Of a DNA stretch of 64,000 nt, positions 53,771 to 64,000 are shown piece by piece. Numbering within the stretch: the first letter of the stretch is position 1; each line of letters opens with the position of its first letter. The DNA lies in contig JAUFSD010000009.1 of assembly GCA_033030425.1 (NCBI GenBank), positions 620,001 through 684,000 of the forward strand, given 5' to 3'. The notes beneath the pieces are model-generated. The model was not told where the DNA came from, did not search any database, and was given only the letters and a program-made list of their open reading frames with translations. The stretch is from Verpa conica (taxonomy: Eukaryota; Ascomycota; Pezizomycetes; Pezizales; Morchellaceae). A program made the translations under genes and the position numbers.

Positions 53771-55249
53771 TTTCTCCTCCTTTCCCCTTTGTGTTGCTGA
53801 AGAGTTAATTTTTCTTCTTTTTCTTTTTGACTAACCGACTGAGCGTTTTGTGGGAGTGTTATTATGTAAATATACATATATATTGGGTGGTATGTTGGGT
53901 CGTTCTATACGTTGGGGTTTTTTGTAGACGAAAAGATTGCTTTTTTTTGTGTTAGTATGATGTCAAGTACATTCCCTAAATATGTGATATTTGTGCCTAA
54001 TAATACTGAGACTTTGGGGCTGGATTTGGGATATATTGTTTATGGACCGCGATCATTGATCTTTATGGAAGCCTCTTTGAATTTTGTCAGTATCTCAAAC
54101 TGTCAGTTACCATGTTTACTTAGTATCCTACGATGGGTCTGAGCCCCTTGATCGGTTTAATCCCGCTGTAGTGTAGAGACAGAGCACTTAGCCAAAGCGT
54201 GAATCGTAGCATCTTTTCTCTTGCTACGCCCACTCCCCGCTGAGGTGGCCATAAAGGGGTACATTACATAGTACCTTAATTTCTACTTTAGATAGAACTT
54301 GTATTGATTTTCCCATGCCACCCTTTAATCAAAATGGCCGCTATTTGGTCGTAGATAATCTTCTTTCAGGTCTTAAAGAGCTTACGCACTGCTTACGGAT
54401 CCCAATGACTCTTGAGTTCTTGATAGTTTCTTATTTTTGCGCGGGCAAGGTGCTTCCTCTAGAGAGTACCCGAGTTTTTTCTCTTTTCACCTTTCAATTC
54501 TTTTTTTATCGCTAGGGAAAGGAAGTCTTCATGTGATATCACTCGTTGCTCTTTTCCATAAAGTCCTCAAAGTGCTTGCACTTTTTGTATCCTCTTGAGG
54601 AAGGTCTAGCTTCTTAATATAGTAGATATCATTTGTACTTCCTAGATCTACAGCCTAGTATTCCATCTCTCGAGATCTGATGACGTCTCTAGGATGGCCC
54701 TGTATAATGCAATTTGCATCGTATACGCCATCTAAGTAGCATAAACTTAATGTAGCGGTATTCACCCGCTAGGGGTATACGTAGGCCATATATACGCACC
54801 ACCCCTACTACGACGACGGCTTTACTATATGACTATCGCACAATAGACGATCACATGACCCCGGAAGAAAAGCCGCGAATAATATTCCCCCACCATTAAG
54901 TGCGAGGGGAGCCCAGGGATTCAATAATCTTGGCAAATACACCCTGCCATCGGCGGTAACCGGCACTTCCTTCTATCGGCGACTTGTAAATTCTTATCGA
55001 TAAGACGCCGAACAAACTTTTAGTACCACCACATGAGTCTGCCCCCTGCAGTGCAGAGCCCAGATCCCCGAGCAAGTGATGCCCGCACTTAGTTACTAAT
55101 CCTTGAAGCAGCCTGTTACTAGGGAATGCATAAATACCCAGGAGAGGGGGGTTCTTTGACCCCGGTTTGCGTATCAATCCATCTATTCATCTATCATCCC
55201 CACCTCAACTCCCCTCCCCCGAAGAACTAAATCACGCCGAATTATAACT
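53771..55249. other. Gene-less stretch
   Basis: Several short frames without domains. T-rich at 53800-53950. No inverted repeats or tRNA recognised. The last 50 bases are C-rich and lead into the small cysteine-rich gene. Confidence 0.5.
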
Positions 55250-55469
55250 ATGTGCAGGCCGGCAAACTGCTCTACCTGTAGTGAGTATATATTAAGAGGA
55301 AGCACTGTGTAAGGATGTGTACTAACTTGATTTCTCAGACAAGAAGAGCTGGGTTGGTTGTGGTAAACATATCCCGAGCGTCATGGACTCGATCCCGAAG
55401 GAGGAGTGGTGTACTTGCGAGAAACCTCCTGGTAGCGAGTATCCGCCCAATAGCCAGCCAGCTAGCTAG
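55250..55469 (+). CDS. Small conserved cysteine-rich protein (53 residues)
   Basis: Two exons: 55250-55280 and 55339-55469, with a 58-bp intron (GTGAGT, ACTAAC, CTCAG). The product begins MCRPANCSTC, continues KKSWVGCGKHIPSVMDSIP, then EEWCTCEKPPG, and ends in SEYPPNSQPAS. It has six cysteines in a C-x4-C-x2-C ... C ... CxC pattern plus one His, suggesting a zinc-binding or metal-binding miniature domain. I remember near-identical short proteins being widespread in filamentous fungi with no assigned function. Too short and too interrupted to be found by simple ORF calling. No signal peptide, so probably cytosolic or nuclear. Confidence 0.82.
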
Positions 55470-56135
55470 TCACTCTCATACAAAGTTAAACTATGGTGGA
55501 AGACTAGATGGAGCAATAAGAGTATAGAGTTACGTTGGATGGGTGGGCGATGTTCTCTGTTTATTTCGGGGGGAAGTTTCTGGGCGGGACGGGAGTGATG
55601 TAGTTTGCTGCACAGCTGTATTCAGATCTTTTGCTTTGTTAATCGATACCTACATTAGTCTCTGGCCTTTTGTTTCGTTTGCCCGAGATTTAACCGCATG
55701 ATGCGTTACATAGGGCTGTCACGGTTTACCTAAGTATCTGTGATCATTGCTACGCAAGATAACCAAGGTCAACTAAGTAGAATTCCAAAGCTATATACCC
55801 ATATACCTACAGTAATTTGATAAACCCAAAGACCAAGAATAACCAGCACAAAAAAACGAAAACACCAGTATTATTACTTGAGTTCAGACCGCAAAAGTGA
55901 TATCCTTATCTTATCAAGCATCTCTTATCAGATTCATACCTTATCAGTACTGTGACTTGCACCTAGCCCTAACCAGCCCTCACGCCAAGCCCACACAAAC
56001 CATCCCACGAAGCTCGACACCCAGCGAAAAATTCCCCCACCACCACAAACCAGCATCACGACGTATTGCCAACTAACCGCCAGCTCGACGTAAACTTCCC
56101 TCATCAACCCTACAACACCACAAACAATAATAATC
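55470..56135. promoter_or_regulatory. RPS2 upstream region
   Basis: No gene. The last 150 bp are C/A-rich with CACCAC and ACCCAGC words, as in fungal ribosomal-protein promoters and leaders. The AAACCCTA-like words at about 55962-55978 (CCTAGCCCTAACCAGCCCT) could bind a telobox-type factor; this is inference. Confidence 0.45.
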
Positions 56136-57158
56136 ATGGCTGACGCACCCGGTGGAGCTGCTCAAGGAGGACGCGGAGGTGGATTCGGAGCTCGCGGCGG
56201 TGGTGACCGTGGTGGTGACCGTGGCCGTGGCCGTGGTGGACGCCGTGGTCCCCGCAGAGGTGCTAAGAATGAGGAGAAGGAATGGCAACCGGTTACCAAG
56301 CTCGGAAGACTGGTTAAGCTTGGAAAGATACAGAGCATGGAGGAGATCTACCTCCACTCTCTCCCCATCAAGGAGTACCAGATTGTCGACTTCTTCTTGC
56401 CAAAGTTGAAGGATGAGGTCATGAAGGTAAGCTCGAAGAACCTCTTTGCCTGGTTTTTCTTTTAGCTTCAATGGTTCTAGGGATATCAAGAGAGAGGCGG
56501 GGGTGGAACCCCGAAGCCATTGGAAAAATTGGTTAGGGAAATGGGAAATGGACAATTGTTAACGGCATACCATTTTTCAGATCAAACCCGTCCAGAAGCA
56601 GACCCGTGCCGGTCAGCGTACCCGTTTCAAGGCCATTGTTGTCATCGGAGACTCTGAGGGTCACGTCGGTCTCGGCATCAAGACCTCCAAGGAAGTCGCG
56701 ACTGCCATCCGTGCTGCCATCATCATTGCCAAACTCTCTGTTCTCCCCATTCGTCGTGGATACTGGGGTTCATCCCTCGGAGAGCCCCACTCCCTCGCTG
56801 CTAAGGAGTCTGGAAAGTGTGGTTCTGTCACCGTAAGGGTACGTTATCTCCCGACACTCCGACCCAGTGATAGCTCATGATGCTAAAAAAATCTATATAG
56901 TTGATTCCTGCACCCCGTGGTACCGGTTTGGTCGCCTCACCCGCTGTTAAGCGTCTTCTCCAGCTTGCTGGTGTTGAGGACGTCTACACTGCTTCATCTG
57001 GTTCTACCAAGACCCTCGAGAATACCCTCAAAGCGACTTTCGCAGCCGTTGGTAATACCTATGCCTTCTTGACCCCCAACTTGTGGAAGGAGACCAAGTT
57101 GTTGAGGAGTCCTCTGGAAGAGTTCAGCGATGAACTGAGGAGGAAGGAGAGGTATTAA
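56136..57158 (+). CDS. RPS2: 40S ribosomal protein S2 (uS5)
   Basis: Three exons: 56136-56426, 56581-56838 and 56901-57158; introns are 154 and 62 bp. The product has 268 residues. The N-terminus is RGG-rich ([20 protein letters not shown]), a typical target for arginine methylation in eukaryotic uS5. The S5 double-stranded RNA-binding domain follows ([20 protein letters not shown]), then [20 protein letters not shown] and [20 protein letters not shown]. uS5 sits at the mRNA entry channel of the small subunit. Splice sites follow GTAAGC...TTTTTCAG and GTACGT...ATATAG. Intron 1 is twice the usual length here. Converges with U2AF35. Confidence 0.97.
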
Positions 57159-57510
57159 GCGGTTGTTCTTTTTTTTCCGGGTTAGGGATATTAAAAAAAT
57201 GTTTTTGTTTTTCCAATTCTAATCCAATATGATGAATATGGATTCATGACGTGCCATGTGTAAATGATTCTTGATTCGGCGTGATCTGTAAATAGACATA
57301 TGTCAGACGAGTAGTTGCACTTATGCTGTAGCCATCCCCAACTGAGCCATGGTTGACTGCGCGAGATAGAGCACAGAAAAACGGATATCGTCGTAGACAT
57401 TAGTTATTGTAAACCCTCAACAAAACTAAGTACAATAGTTTAGTAGTAATTTTGATACGAAAAGAGAACAAAAAAGACCATTCCCAAGCCCTAACAATAC
57501 AAACCGACTA
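57159..57510. other. Shared 3' region of RPS2 and U2AF35
   Basis: 352 bp between convergent stop codons. A/T-rich tails; no other gene. Confidence 0.5.
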
Positions 57511-58306
57511 TTACTCCCGTCTCCGCCTCCCCTCAGCTGGCGAAACGCTCCTGCTGACACTCCTCTTATCCCTTCCCCTTGCCCTCAACCATTTCTTCAT
57601 GCCCAACTCCAACTCCCTCTCTAAGTCCTTACTCGGCTCTTTTCTGTGGATGAAATTGCAAAATCCCCCCCTCACACAACCCTCCCCACTGTTTAACCGA
57701 CAACACGCCTCCCTGAAATCCGTAACAGGCGATAATTCGCAGTAGATCGGACGCGCCGCGTACCATCTCGCATTCAGCGCGTCGCAAGCAGATTGCGCGT
57801 CCTCCTCATACTTGAAGCGAGCATAAACATTACCGATCAAATCTACATACGTTAGCCTCTCTACACTACCGATTCTTCTTCCTCCTCCTCCTCTTCCTCC
57901 TTCCAAAACTGCCCTAAAAAGAGAGAGAAAACACATACGGTCATTATTGTTATCGCACACAACAACCTCCTCTACCTCGCCATACTTGCACATCTCACAG
58001 AAAAAATCCTCGTAGAAGGCGTCAAAGTGGTTCTGCAACTGACTTGGGTTCATCTTGTTTTTAGGATCGAACGCCGGGTTCTGGTACAGATTTGGGAGAA
58101 GGATTGTTTGAGAGTATGAGGGCTTGACGTGTTTGCGAGAGCAGCGATCACCGTGGCGACAAGCGCCGATTTTATAGTAGAATGAGCCTGTTGCGTGATG
58201 TGAGGTTAGCAATGCAAGTAATTTGGGGAGCGGATGTGGAGAGATGAGACGTACAGTTGACCTTGTCCTGCTCAGTACCGAAAATTGAAGCGAGATAGTT
58301 GGCCAT
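57511..58306 (-). CDS. U2AF35: Splicing factor U2AF small subunit (U2AF35/U2AF23)
   Basis: Three exons: 58306-58255, 58187-57939 and 57842-57511, giving 210 residues. Start MANYLASIFGTEQDKVNCSF. First CCCH zinc finger: CSFYYKIGACRHGDRCSRKH. The U2AF-homology RRM includes VEEVVVCDNNNDHLIGNVYA, restored by splicing C to ATTTGATCGG, and ARFKYEEDAQSACDALNARW. Second CCCH finger: ACCRLNSGEGCVRGGFCNFI. A short basic, RS-containing tail ends in RRRRE. It recognises the AG at 3' splice sites with U2AF65. Length agrees with the fission yeast protein. The tail lacks the long glycine-rich region of animals. Intron 2 is 96 bp. Confidence 0.95.
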
Positions 58307-58599
58307 GATTTCTACTCTGTTGGAGTTACAGGTGTGTGGAGGATTTCGTGAAGGTGAAGGAAACGCGTGTGGTGTTGAAAGATGTGGCGATCGTTGCAGC
58401 TAATGGAGGCTGAAAGGCCAAGCATTTGACTTGATGCCTGAGTCAGCTGCACCAGAAGTCACTCGAAAGTGCGACAAATATGACTTCTCGCAGGTCTGTT
58501 TCTTCATGACCTTAAAATTATTTCAGGTCAATTTTTAATATAACATAACCACTGTTGCTTCTCCTAAAATCTCTAATCTTTCTAGATACCAGTTACTGG

Positions 58600-60659
58600 C
58601 TACGCAGCCGCCTTCAATATCCTCCAAAATACTAACCCACCAATTGCACCCCAGGGTTTTAAAGTTCCAGCCTCAGAAAACCCACTCCAGGCAAGATATA
58701 CCAGTACCCCCCTAATAATAAAATCATAAACTCTCAGTAGCATTCCATCTCCGAGTCCGATTGTCTCCGTCAGTAGTGCTTGTAAAACACATTTCTCATA
58801 TGCCCTCGAGTCAACACCAGGTAGGCTCAAGATCTGACGATCTTTTGAGGATTTCTCGCTAGAATACCCTCGACGTCGCGGGATATCTAGTCCTCCTATA
58901 CGTCTAATGAGAGACCAGGCAAGCTTCCGTTCGAGGAATTTCTTGCAGTTCTGCTTTTCCACCCAGGATTCTCGATCTAGAAATTCTGCAATTTCTATAG
59001 GATTAGAAATATGAATGATCCGCTTTTCTTCTGGCCCTGATATTATACCAGGTAACAGTACTTTCATAGACTGAGCTGATGCCCAGGCTGTGTAAAATCG
59101 GGGACTAAAAACAGTAATGTCGAATACTTCCACGGCTGTAGCAGTGTCTAGCTTTGTAGCTAAAGGGGAATGAAACGTCTCTCTGTGAGGCAGACTTCCA
59201 ATACCAGCGGGATTGTAGTGTATTATAATCAATTTAGGGTATTTCTCGACCTTGGTATGTAGATATAACCTAAAATATCTTTCTAATTCACTTTAAAATC
59301 CTCTATATTAGCATAATAACAGTGATACTATATATAAATAAATAGAAATATTGTCTTACATTTCCAGCGCGGTAGCATTCCGACTAATAGTCTTCCCCTT
59401 GACCTCCGGTCTCAAATAGACCTTTAGTTTCTTAACCCCAAACAATTTCGACGCTTCCCACACAATCCTCGGAAAGGTGATCAAGCCGCTCCATCCGTAC
59501 TTCACCACGAATAATAATGATGCTACGACAGATGTTGATAGATCAGAAAGGAAGATCGGGGGTGCTACGGAACGGAGACCTGCGATGAGTTTCTTTTTGC
59601 CGAAATCATCATATAGAGTTATGGTTGTGTTAATTAATCCATTGGAATCTTCTTTTTCCGATAGTGGGTCGCGGGTGAGAACATTATATTTGCCCGCGCG
59701 GTCATTAAATGGGGAAACATGGAACGACTTAGGAAAGTCTCTTGTGAAGGTCTGTCTCTCTTTGAGTACGATAGTGGTGTCGGTTGCAGGGTTAGATGGG
59801 CGACAAAGATACATGTGGCGCTCATCGAAAGTATTATTTACTTCGAGGATCACCAAGGACAACACGGAGGTTTTGTCTTTGAGGTACCTTGATTTTTTTG
59901 CTTTAGCATTGATTCTTCCTTGCATATAAAATAGAGAATAATATCATACCAGAAACTCACTGGGTTAAACTGATATCCAAGAAACCGAGGGGCCGTAACA
60001 AGATACACCGTTGGGTAATCATCGAGGTTCATATCCTATCACTCGGTAATTAGCGTTGTTCAATCGGAAAAAGCACATTTTACGGGAAGATCCCACACAT
60101 TTTCGGACAGGAAAGCTTTCATCTTCTCTTCTATTGTCTCGTCCCCACGTCTGAGATAATCCCTCGAGTCTACACCAAACAAAGACCATCTCCTATCATT
60201 CACAACATTATCATTGCGCCCATTATGGAACGAGAACAAGCGTCCGATAGAGCCTTGAAACCTTAGGGGGATCCCACACTGGAGGACTGAGTATGCGAAT
60301 GAATGTCGCTGCGGGAATAAGCGCGTGTGGTGCGTTTTGCAGCGGAAAAGCACCGGCTCTAAATGTAGGCGCGTTTTCCCAAGTGGTTTGGAATCATTAT
60401 CTCCTAGTAGCTGGAGACTCCCAAAGCTGCCATAAGTAAATCCTGAAAAAATTGCTAGGGTAGATACTACTGCTATTATTACCCACGATAGGGATATGAT
60501 TGGTATTGGTAATTCATGGCGGAAAGAAAACAAGCATAATCCGGCAACTAAGAGTACCTCCTTAATGGCAGCAGAGCGGCCGTCGTGGTTCAGTTGTAGC
60601 AATGTGCCTAGCCATAATGATGCGGGAATTATCGCGGGAATGACTGTGGCCCCCATCAT
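58600..60659 (-). CDS. DUF1365-domain membrane protein
   Basis: Four exons: 60659-60084, 60035-59950, 59887-59360 and 59278-58600, giving 622 residues. The N-terminal 80 residues hold two or three hydrophobic segments (PAIIPASLWLGTLL, IISLSWVIIAVVSTLAIFSG). The DUF1365 core follows: EPVLFRCKTHHTRLFPQRHS, NLDDYPTVYLVTAPRFLGYQ, FNPVSFWYLKD and LVILEVNNTFDERHMYLC, with a C-terminal extension typical of fungi. Junctions restore DLPDMNLDDYP and SFWYLKDKTSV. Function is unknown; in bacteria DUF1365 genes sit beside cyclopropane-fatty-acid synthase and an amine oxidase. An amine-oxidase-like flavoprotein gene lies next door here, but it belongs to a different (DAO) family. Confidence 0.87.
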
Positions 60660-61124
60660 GTGGTTTGTGTTGACAAGGATACTAATAATGTTGTAAGTAC
60701 CTACGTAAGCGATGCACGGGACGGTAGCGTATTCCTCATAGGATTTTAAGGTGTAGGTATAATGGATTTAGAGTCTATTAGCAAACAGAACCTGGAAATA
60801 CATATCTTTTATAGATGGAGAGGTTCGGGCGCAAGCATCAGATGAGGTCTGCTTCTCGATCCGGACTTGGTTCGTTCTGCAGAGTGATCGGTCATGACTA
60901 ATCATTCTTCACGCAGCATCACTCGGCCCACCCGATGTAAAACTACGATCGAGATCCTCAATAAACTATCACACCCCTTTACTATAGACTTTGGTGTTTT
61001 CATATGCTATAGAAGGCTGCATGAACGAGGTAAGTTTCTCTTAGTCAAAGTAAGATGCCACTTTGCGTCAAGGCCTTTATAATTTTTGCCTAAATCAGAG
61101 TCGTAAAAAAAAATAAGTACTTAA
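60660..61124. other. Intergenic, no gene seen
   Basis: Promoter side of the DUF1365 gene and 3' side of the oxidase gene. Contains the recurrent word GCATCACTCGGCC (60914-60926), similar words being seen at several other places in the window. Confidence 0.45.
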
Positions 61125-62470
61125 CTATGCCCTCTCAACGTCTTTCATATCTGTACTCTTCCCAATCCGGAAGCTCACTTCATACTCCCCTTCATCCACA
61201 TTCTTCCATCTCCATCTCTCGGTCTCTTGTTCTCCCGACTTCTTCTCAAGCAAGTCCCTGACCCACCCCCCAGATATAGGAAGCATCTTAAACGCATGTC
61301 CAGAACCTCCTGCAACCACAATTAAACCCTCAGCCCCTGGAACGAAGTCAATAATATAATTAGAATCCTTCGTATCCGAGCACCAACACAGCTTCATGTC
61401 TACAAATGGCCTATCAGCTAGTGCTGGTAATGTCTCCCGCAATAGCTGTCGGGACCTAGCTTCGTCTAGCTTCGGTATAAAAGCACTTTCTGAGATCTCG
61501 CTAGGAGGAATAGAAGCCGTAGAGATAGCTGAACGGTTGGTGTATCCGGCACCAGTAGAAGCGATTTTCATACGATTAGTTTTTTGATCCGGCTCAAAAA
61601 AGTAGGCGATATCACGGACATAAGTAACTGGTATACCACGAAGTGAAGCTGCCTCTTCAGGTGTGAGTTGAATATGCACTACTGGCCAGGATAACGCCGT
61701 AAGCTGTGTACCGATAGCAGGAAGTAGTGATGCAGAATTTCCACCGAGTGTGAGAATAGTCGTGGATGCCTCATGTCGGGCTGATTTTGTTAACGCTCCG
61801 ATACATCTATTACTCCCTATCGAAGATGATGTGGAGTAAAGAAGCTCGGTTACATAACCGTCTTCTTTGCCAGTTATGAATATAACACCCATTTTAATGC
61901 ACTCGCCATAGACAGTACGCATTGCGTCTGAAGCATCGGCATATCCGGCTAGTTTATTAAGATATCCCTTCCAACCAGTCACAGGGCCGTCGAATTGAGG
62001 AATGAGTGGTCTTATAGTCTCTCTACCATTGATATGGAATATGGAGCCAGAAAACGCTGGATGGTCGATTATAGAGCAGAGCGCACGCTGTAGGAAGGCT
62101 TTAGACTTTTCTGGGGCTGCAGGGGTGTTTGCAAGAAGGAGTCCAACTTGGTGAAAGTGGGGTGCGAAGAGAGGAGTTTTCCAGGCTTTTATTGCGTCCT
62201 TTTTAAAGTCGGGTTAACCATCTGAAAAAAACGCCTGAATATAAGAGGACTCACTAATGCTAGATCTCTATAGAAAGGGTCCTGATATTCTGCCCTAACA
62301 ACCTTGTTCAAATCATGACCTGCAGAATATGGCGCTGGTATCTCTGAGCCCTTTTCGAGGACCTTAATGTTGCTATATCCAGCTTTAGCCAAATGGTATG
62401 CGGTAGACAAGCCAAATGTGCCTGCACCGATAATGAGGATGGGGGCATGTTTGTCGATTCTTCGAGACAT
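61125..62470 (-). CDS. FAD-dependent amino-acid oxidase (saccharopine/fructosyl-amino-acid oxidase type)
   Basis: Two exons: 62470-62255 and 62198-61125, giving 429 residues. N-terminal dinucleotide motif [20 protein letters not shown] (about 11-30), then LEKG with the ribose-binding Glu. The middle reads [18 protein letters not shown]. Near the C-terminus, [20 protein letters not shown] carries a Cys in the place where monomeric sarcosine oxidase relatives bind FAD covalently. It ends [17 protein letters not shown], typical of fructosyl amine, saccharopine and pipecolate oxidases. It would oxidise a secondary amine to imine with release of H2O2. No C-terminal SKL-type peroxisome signal (ends in DVERA). 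The exact substrate cannot be told from sequence. Confidence 0.88.
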
Positions 62471-63188
62471 TATGAGGTCGATGAACTTCAAGAATTAAAT
62501 GTAGCTGCGGGGTTGCTGTGTACTCTAGTACAACGACTGCCCGCCCTAGAAACAGTTATCAAGCAACGCGTGGACAAATACACAATCCTGTCTCCGTCAT
62601 GGCTTCTACGAGTCAATAATCAAGTATAATTTATTAAATCGGCAATGATACCATGTATAAGTCCTAGTTTCTTTTATTACTATTCAATACATGTATTTTA
62701 CTAGACACAATTCCACAAACATAATGGGAGGATACATGCACTTCACTAAACTGAATATATAGGAGTGATATCCTAAAAGCTGTCGTAGGCTTTAATGTAA
62801 TAACCTCAAAATTATTTGCGTAATTCAAACTTCAAACTATTCTATAAGAATACTAAAGTTTCCCAGACCCTACTTATTAATCATAATATAAATCATTTAA
62901 TCGTTATGATACAGGAACTTTAAGCAGTTACTCCACGTAAATCGAGTGAGCAAGTATGCCTTTCTCAAAAATCCTAGTTCCCCCTGGAGCTCACCAGTTT
63001 GTATCTACAGCACAGATACTCCATATAAAAAGAAAGAAAAAACCTCGAACCAAGAAATGAAAGCCGTTGATCCCAGTCGGGATATAGTACACACTCTAAA
63101 CACCGTTTTTAAGAGCTCGTCCAGAATGATCACCAATTCCACCCTAAACAATAACTACCACCATTTCTAATATCGCAAAAATCAAGGC
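62471..63188. other. Intergenic, no gene seen
   Basis: Promoter side of the oxidase gene and 3' side of the partial gene at the window end. AT-rich; a frame at 62946-63170 has no domain. Confidence 0.45.
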
Positions 63189-64000
63189 TCAAGAATTTTT
63201 CCACCAATCCTCCTCCCTCAAGAATTTACCATATGCTTTGACGGCCTGCGCGCCACCAATCCCGAGCTCCACACCCTTGATAGCCCACTCGGTAATACAC
63301 AACTCGACAAGCTTCTTAGCCTGGTGTCCGTAAACGCCAACAAGTTTCTTAGCACCGACTTGCAAGAGTGTTTTCATTACAAAGAAGTGCGAATTGGTGA
63401 GCAAGTTCATTGGCTGATTTAGCAGGGAAGCGACTGCGTGCCAAAGATTGAAGATCGGATATGGATTGATCATCTTAGAGCTACCAAAATCTCTATAGTG
63501 CAAGAATTGGCCATATCAGTAATGCAGGAGGACTAACTGGGAAATAGGTTTGCAGTGACTAATTACCTTCCGGCGATAGCGGTATATCCCGCTGTCAACC
63601 CCACAAGAGAGTTAATATGAGTTTCCTCGGCTTCCCACTTGCCATCCTCATCAACTTTCCAGCCCAAACGTTTCCTGTCCTGTTCCGTGTCTTCAGGCCC
63701 AACTTCACCCCTCAAGATCGGGTTCTTCTTGAGAAGTCGAGCAATAATGATGTCGATGAAAGAGTTTCCGTTGATTGTTAATCCCTCACCGGCGAATGTA
63801 GCGATACAAGTAATACCGATTGGATCAGCAGTCTCAGGCTTGATAGAACACTCGGCCTCGACTTGCTTCACAAGTAGTTTCGCAAGTTCATTAACAGCCC
63901 AGACAAACGCGATAGGGATAGGCACCTCGCTACCAGAATTAGGACTAAAAAAGAAGTTACTTGCAGATATTGTTGGTCCGTTTGTATCTTGAAGAAGATC
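63189..64000 (-). CDS. Unrecognised protein, 5' part outside the window
   Basis: Two exons visible: 64000-63567 (open to the window edge, no start) and 63492-63189, separated by a 74-bp intron (GTAATT...CTATAG, phase 2). The visible 245 residues include VPIPIAFVWAVNELAKLLVK, ITCIATFAGEGLTINGNSFI, GWKVDEDGKWEAEETHINSL and a C-terminal helical part (KTLLQVGAKKLVGVYGHQAK). No motif known to me. Hydrophobic stretches are short and not clearly membrane-spanning. Composition is that of a normal soluble protein. A GTG at 63925 is not a credible start because the frame continues upstream. Confidence 0.7.

Noticed and set aside
56427..56580. snoRNA in RPS2 intron 1
   Set aside because: No C/D box pair (TGATGA, CTGA) and no H/ACA boxes found.
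1..64000. CRISPR arrays, bacterial-type operons, ribosome binding sites
   Set aside because: Spliced genes and fungal orthologues show this to be nuclear eukaryotic DNA; no regularly spaced repeat array is present.

Overview
This window looks like nuclear DNA from a filamentous ascomycete (Pezizomycotina). Genes are interrupted by very short introns, mostly 44-80 bp, with GT donors, CTAAC/CTRAC-like branch points and AG acceptors. About twenty conserved genes have clear fungal orthologues (Orc1, Nsa2, Pga2, Hob3, Dbp7, Gpi14, Sad1, Nus1, Dlt1, Mak32, U2AF35). Between them lie AT-rich gene-poor stretches full of small inverted-repeat elements. F-box/ankyrin and AIG1-like GTPase genes plus many MITEs would fit a Pezizomycetes-like genome, but I cannot fix the order from sequence alone. 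Gene models below were spliced by hand; exon phases were checked and each complete model closes on a stop codon.

Layout. 1-1.87 kb is gene-less, then an F-box/ankyrin gene. 3.7-9.9 kb is a compact housekeeping block: PGA2, ORC1, NSA2 and mitochondrial tyrosyl-tRNA synthetase. 10-19.5 kb is accessory sequence: a doubtful ORF, a protein kinase gene with a decayed tandem copy beside it, an F-box fragment and several inverted-repeat elements. 19.6-24.4 kb holds hob3, PAM16 and DBP7. 24.4-26.6 kb carries a mariner-type MITE, followed by GPI14 at 26.65-28 kb. 29.4 kb has an orphan ORF. 30.8-35.7 kb holds the head-to-head pair SAD1/SNRNP27, then NUS1. 37 kb encodes a secreted Pro/Thr-rich protein. 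39.9-43.1 kb holds two tandem AIG1/GIMAP-like GTPases. DLT1 is at 44-45.2 kb. 45.2-50.1 kb is a repeat island with a MITE, two tail-to-tail tRNA-derived SINEs and a GC-rich TIR element. 50.1-58.3 kb holds MAK32, a PIG-Y/ERI1-like gene, a 53-residue cysteine-rich protein, RPS2 and U2AF35. 58.6-64 kb holds a DUF1365 protein, a flavoprotein amine oxidase and a partial unrecognised gene running off the end.

Functional links. Three splicing factors occur (Sad1 and the tri-snRNP 27K protein sharing one promoter region, plus U2AF35). Two GPI-anchor enzymes (Gpi14, PIG-Y-like) and two further ER factors (Pga2, Nus1) occur. Two ribosome-assembly factors (Nsa2, Dbp7) and a ribosomal protein (S2) occur. 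There is no sign of a secondary-metabolite cluster. The best candidates for something little described are the tandem tail-anchored GTPases without a recognisable guanine-specificity motif, the short mobile elements, and the unusual exon structures (17-nt micro-exon, ATG-only exon, stop-free in-frame intron).
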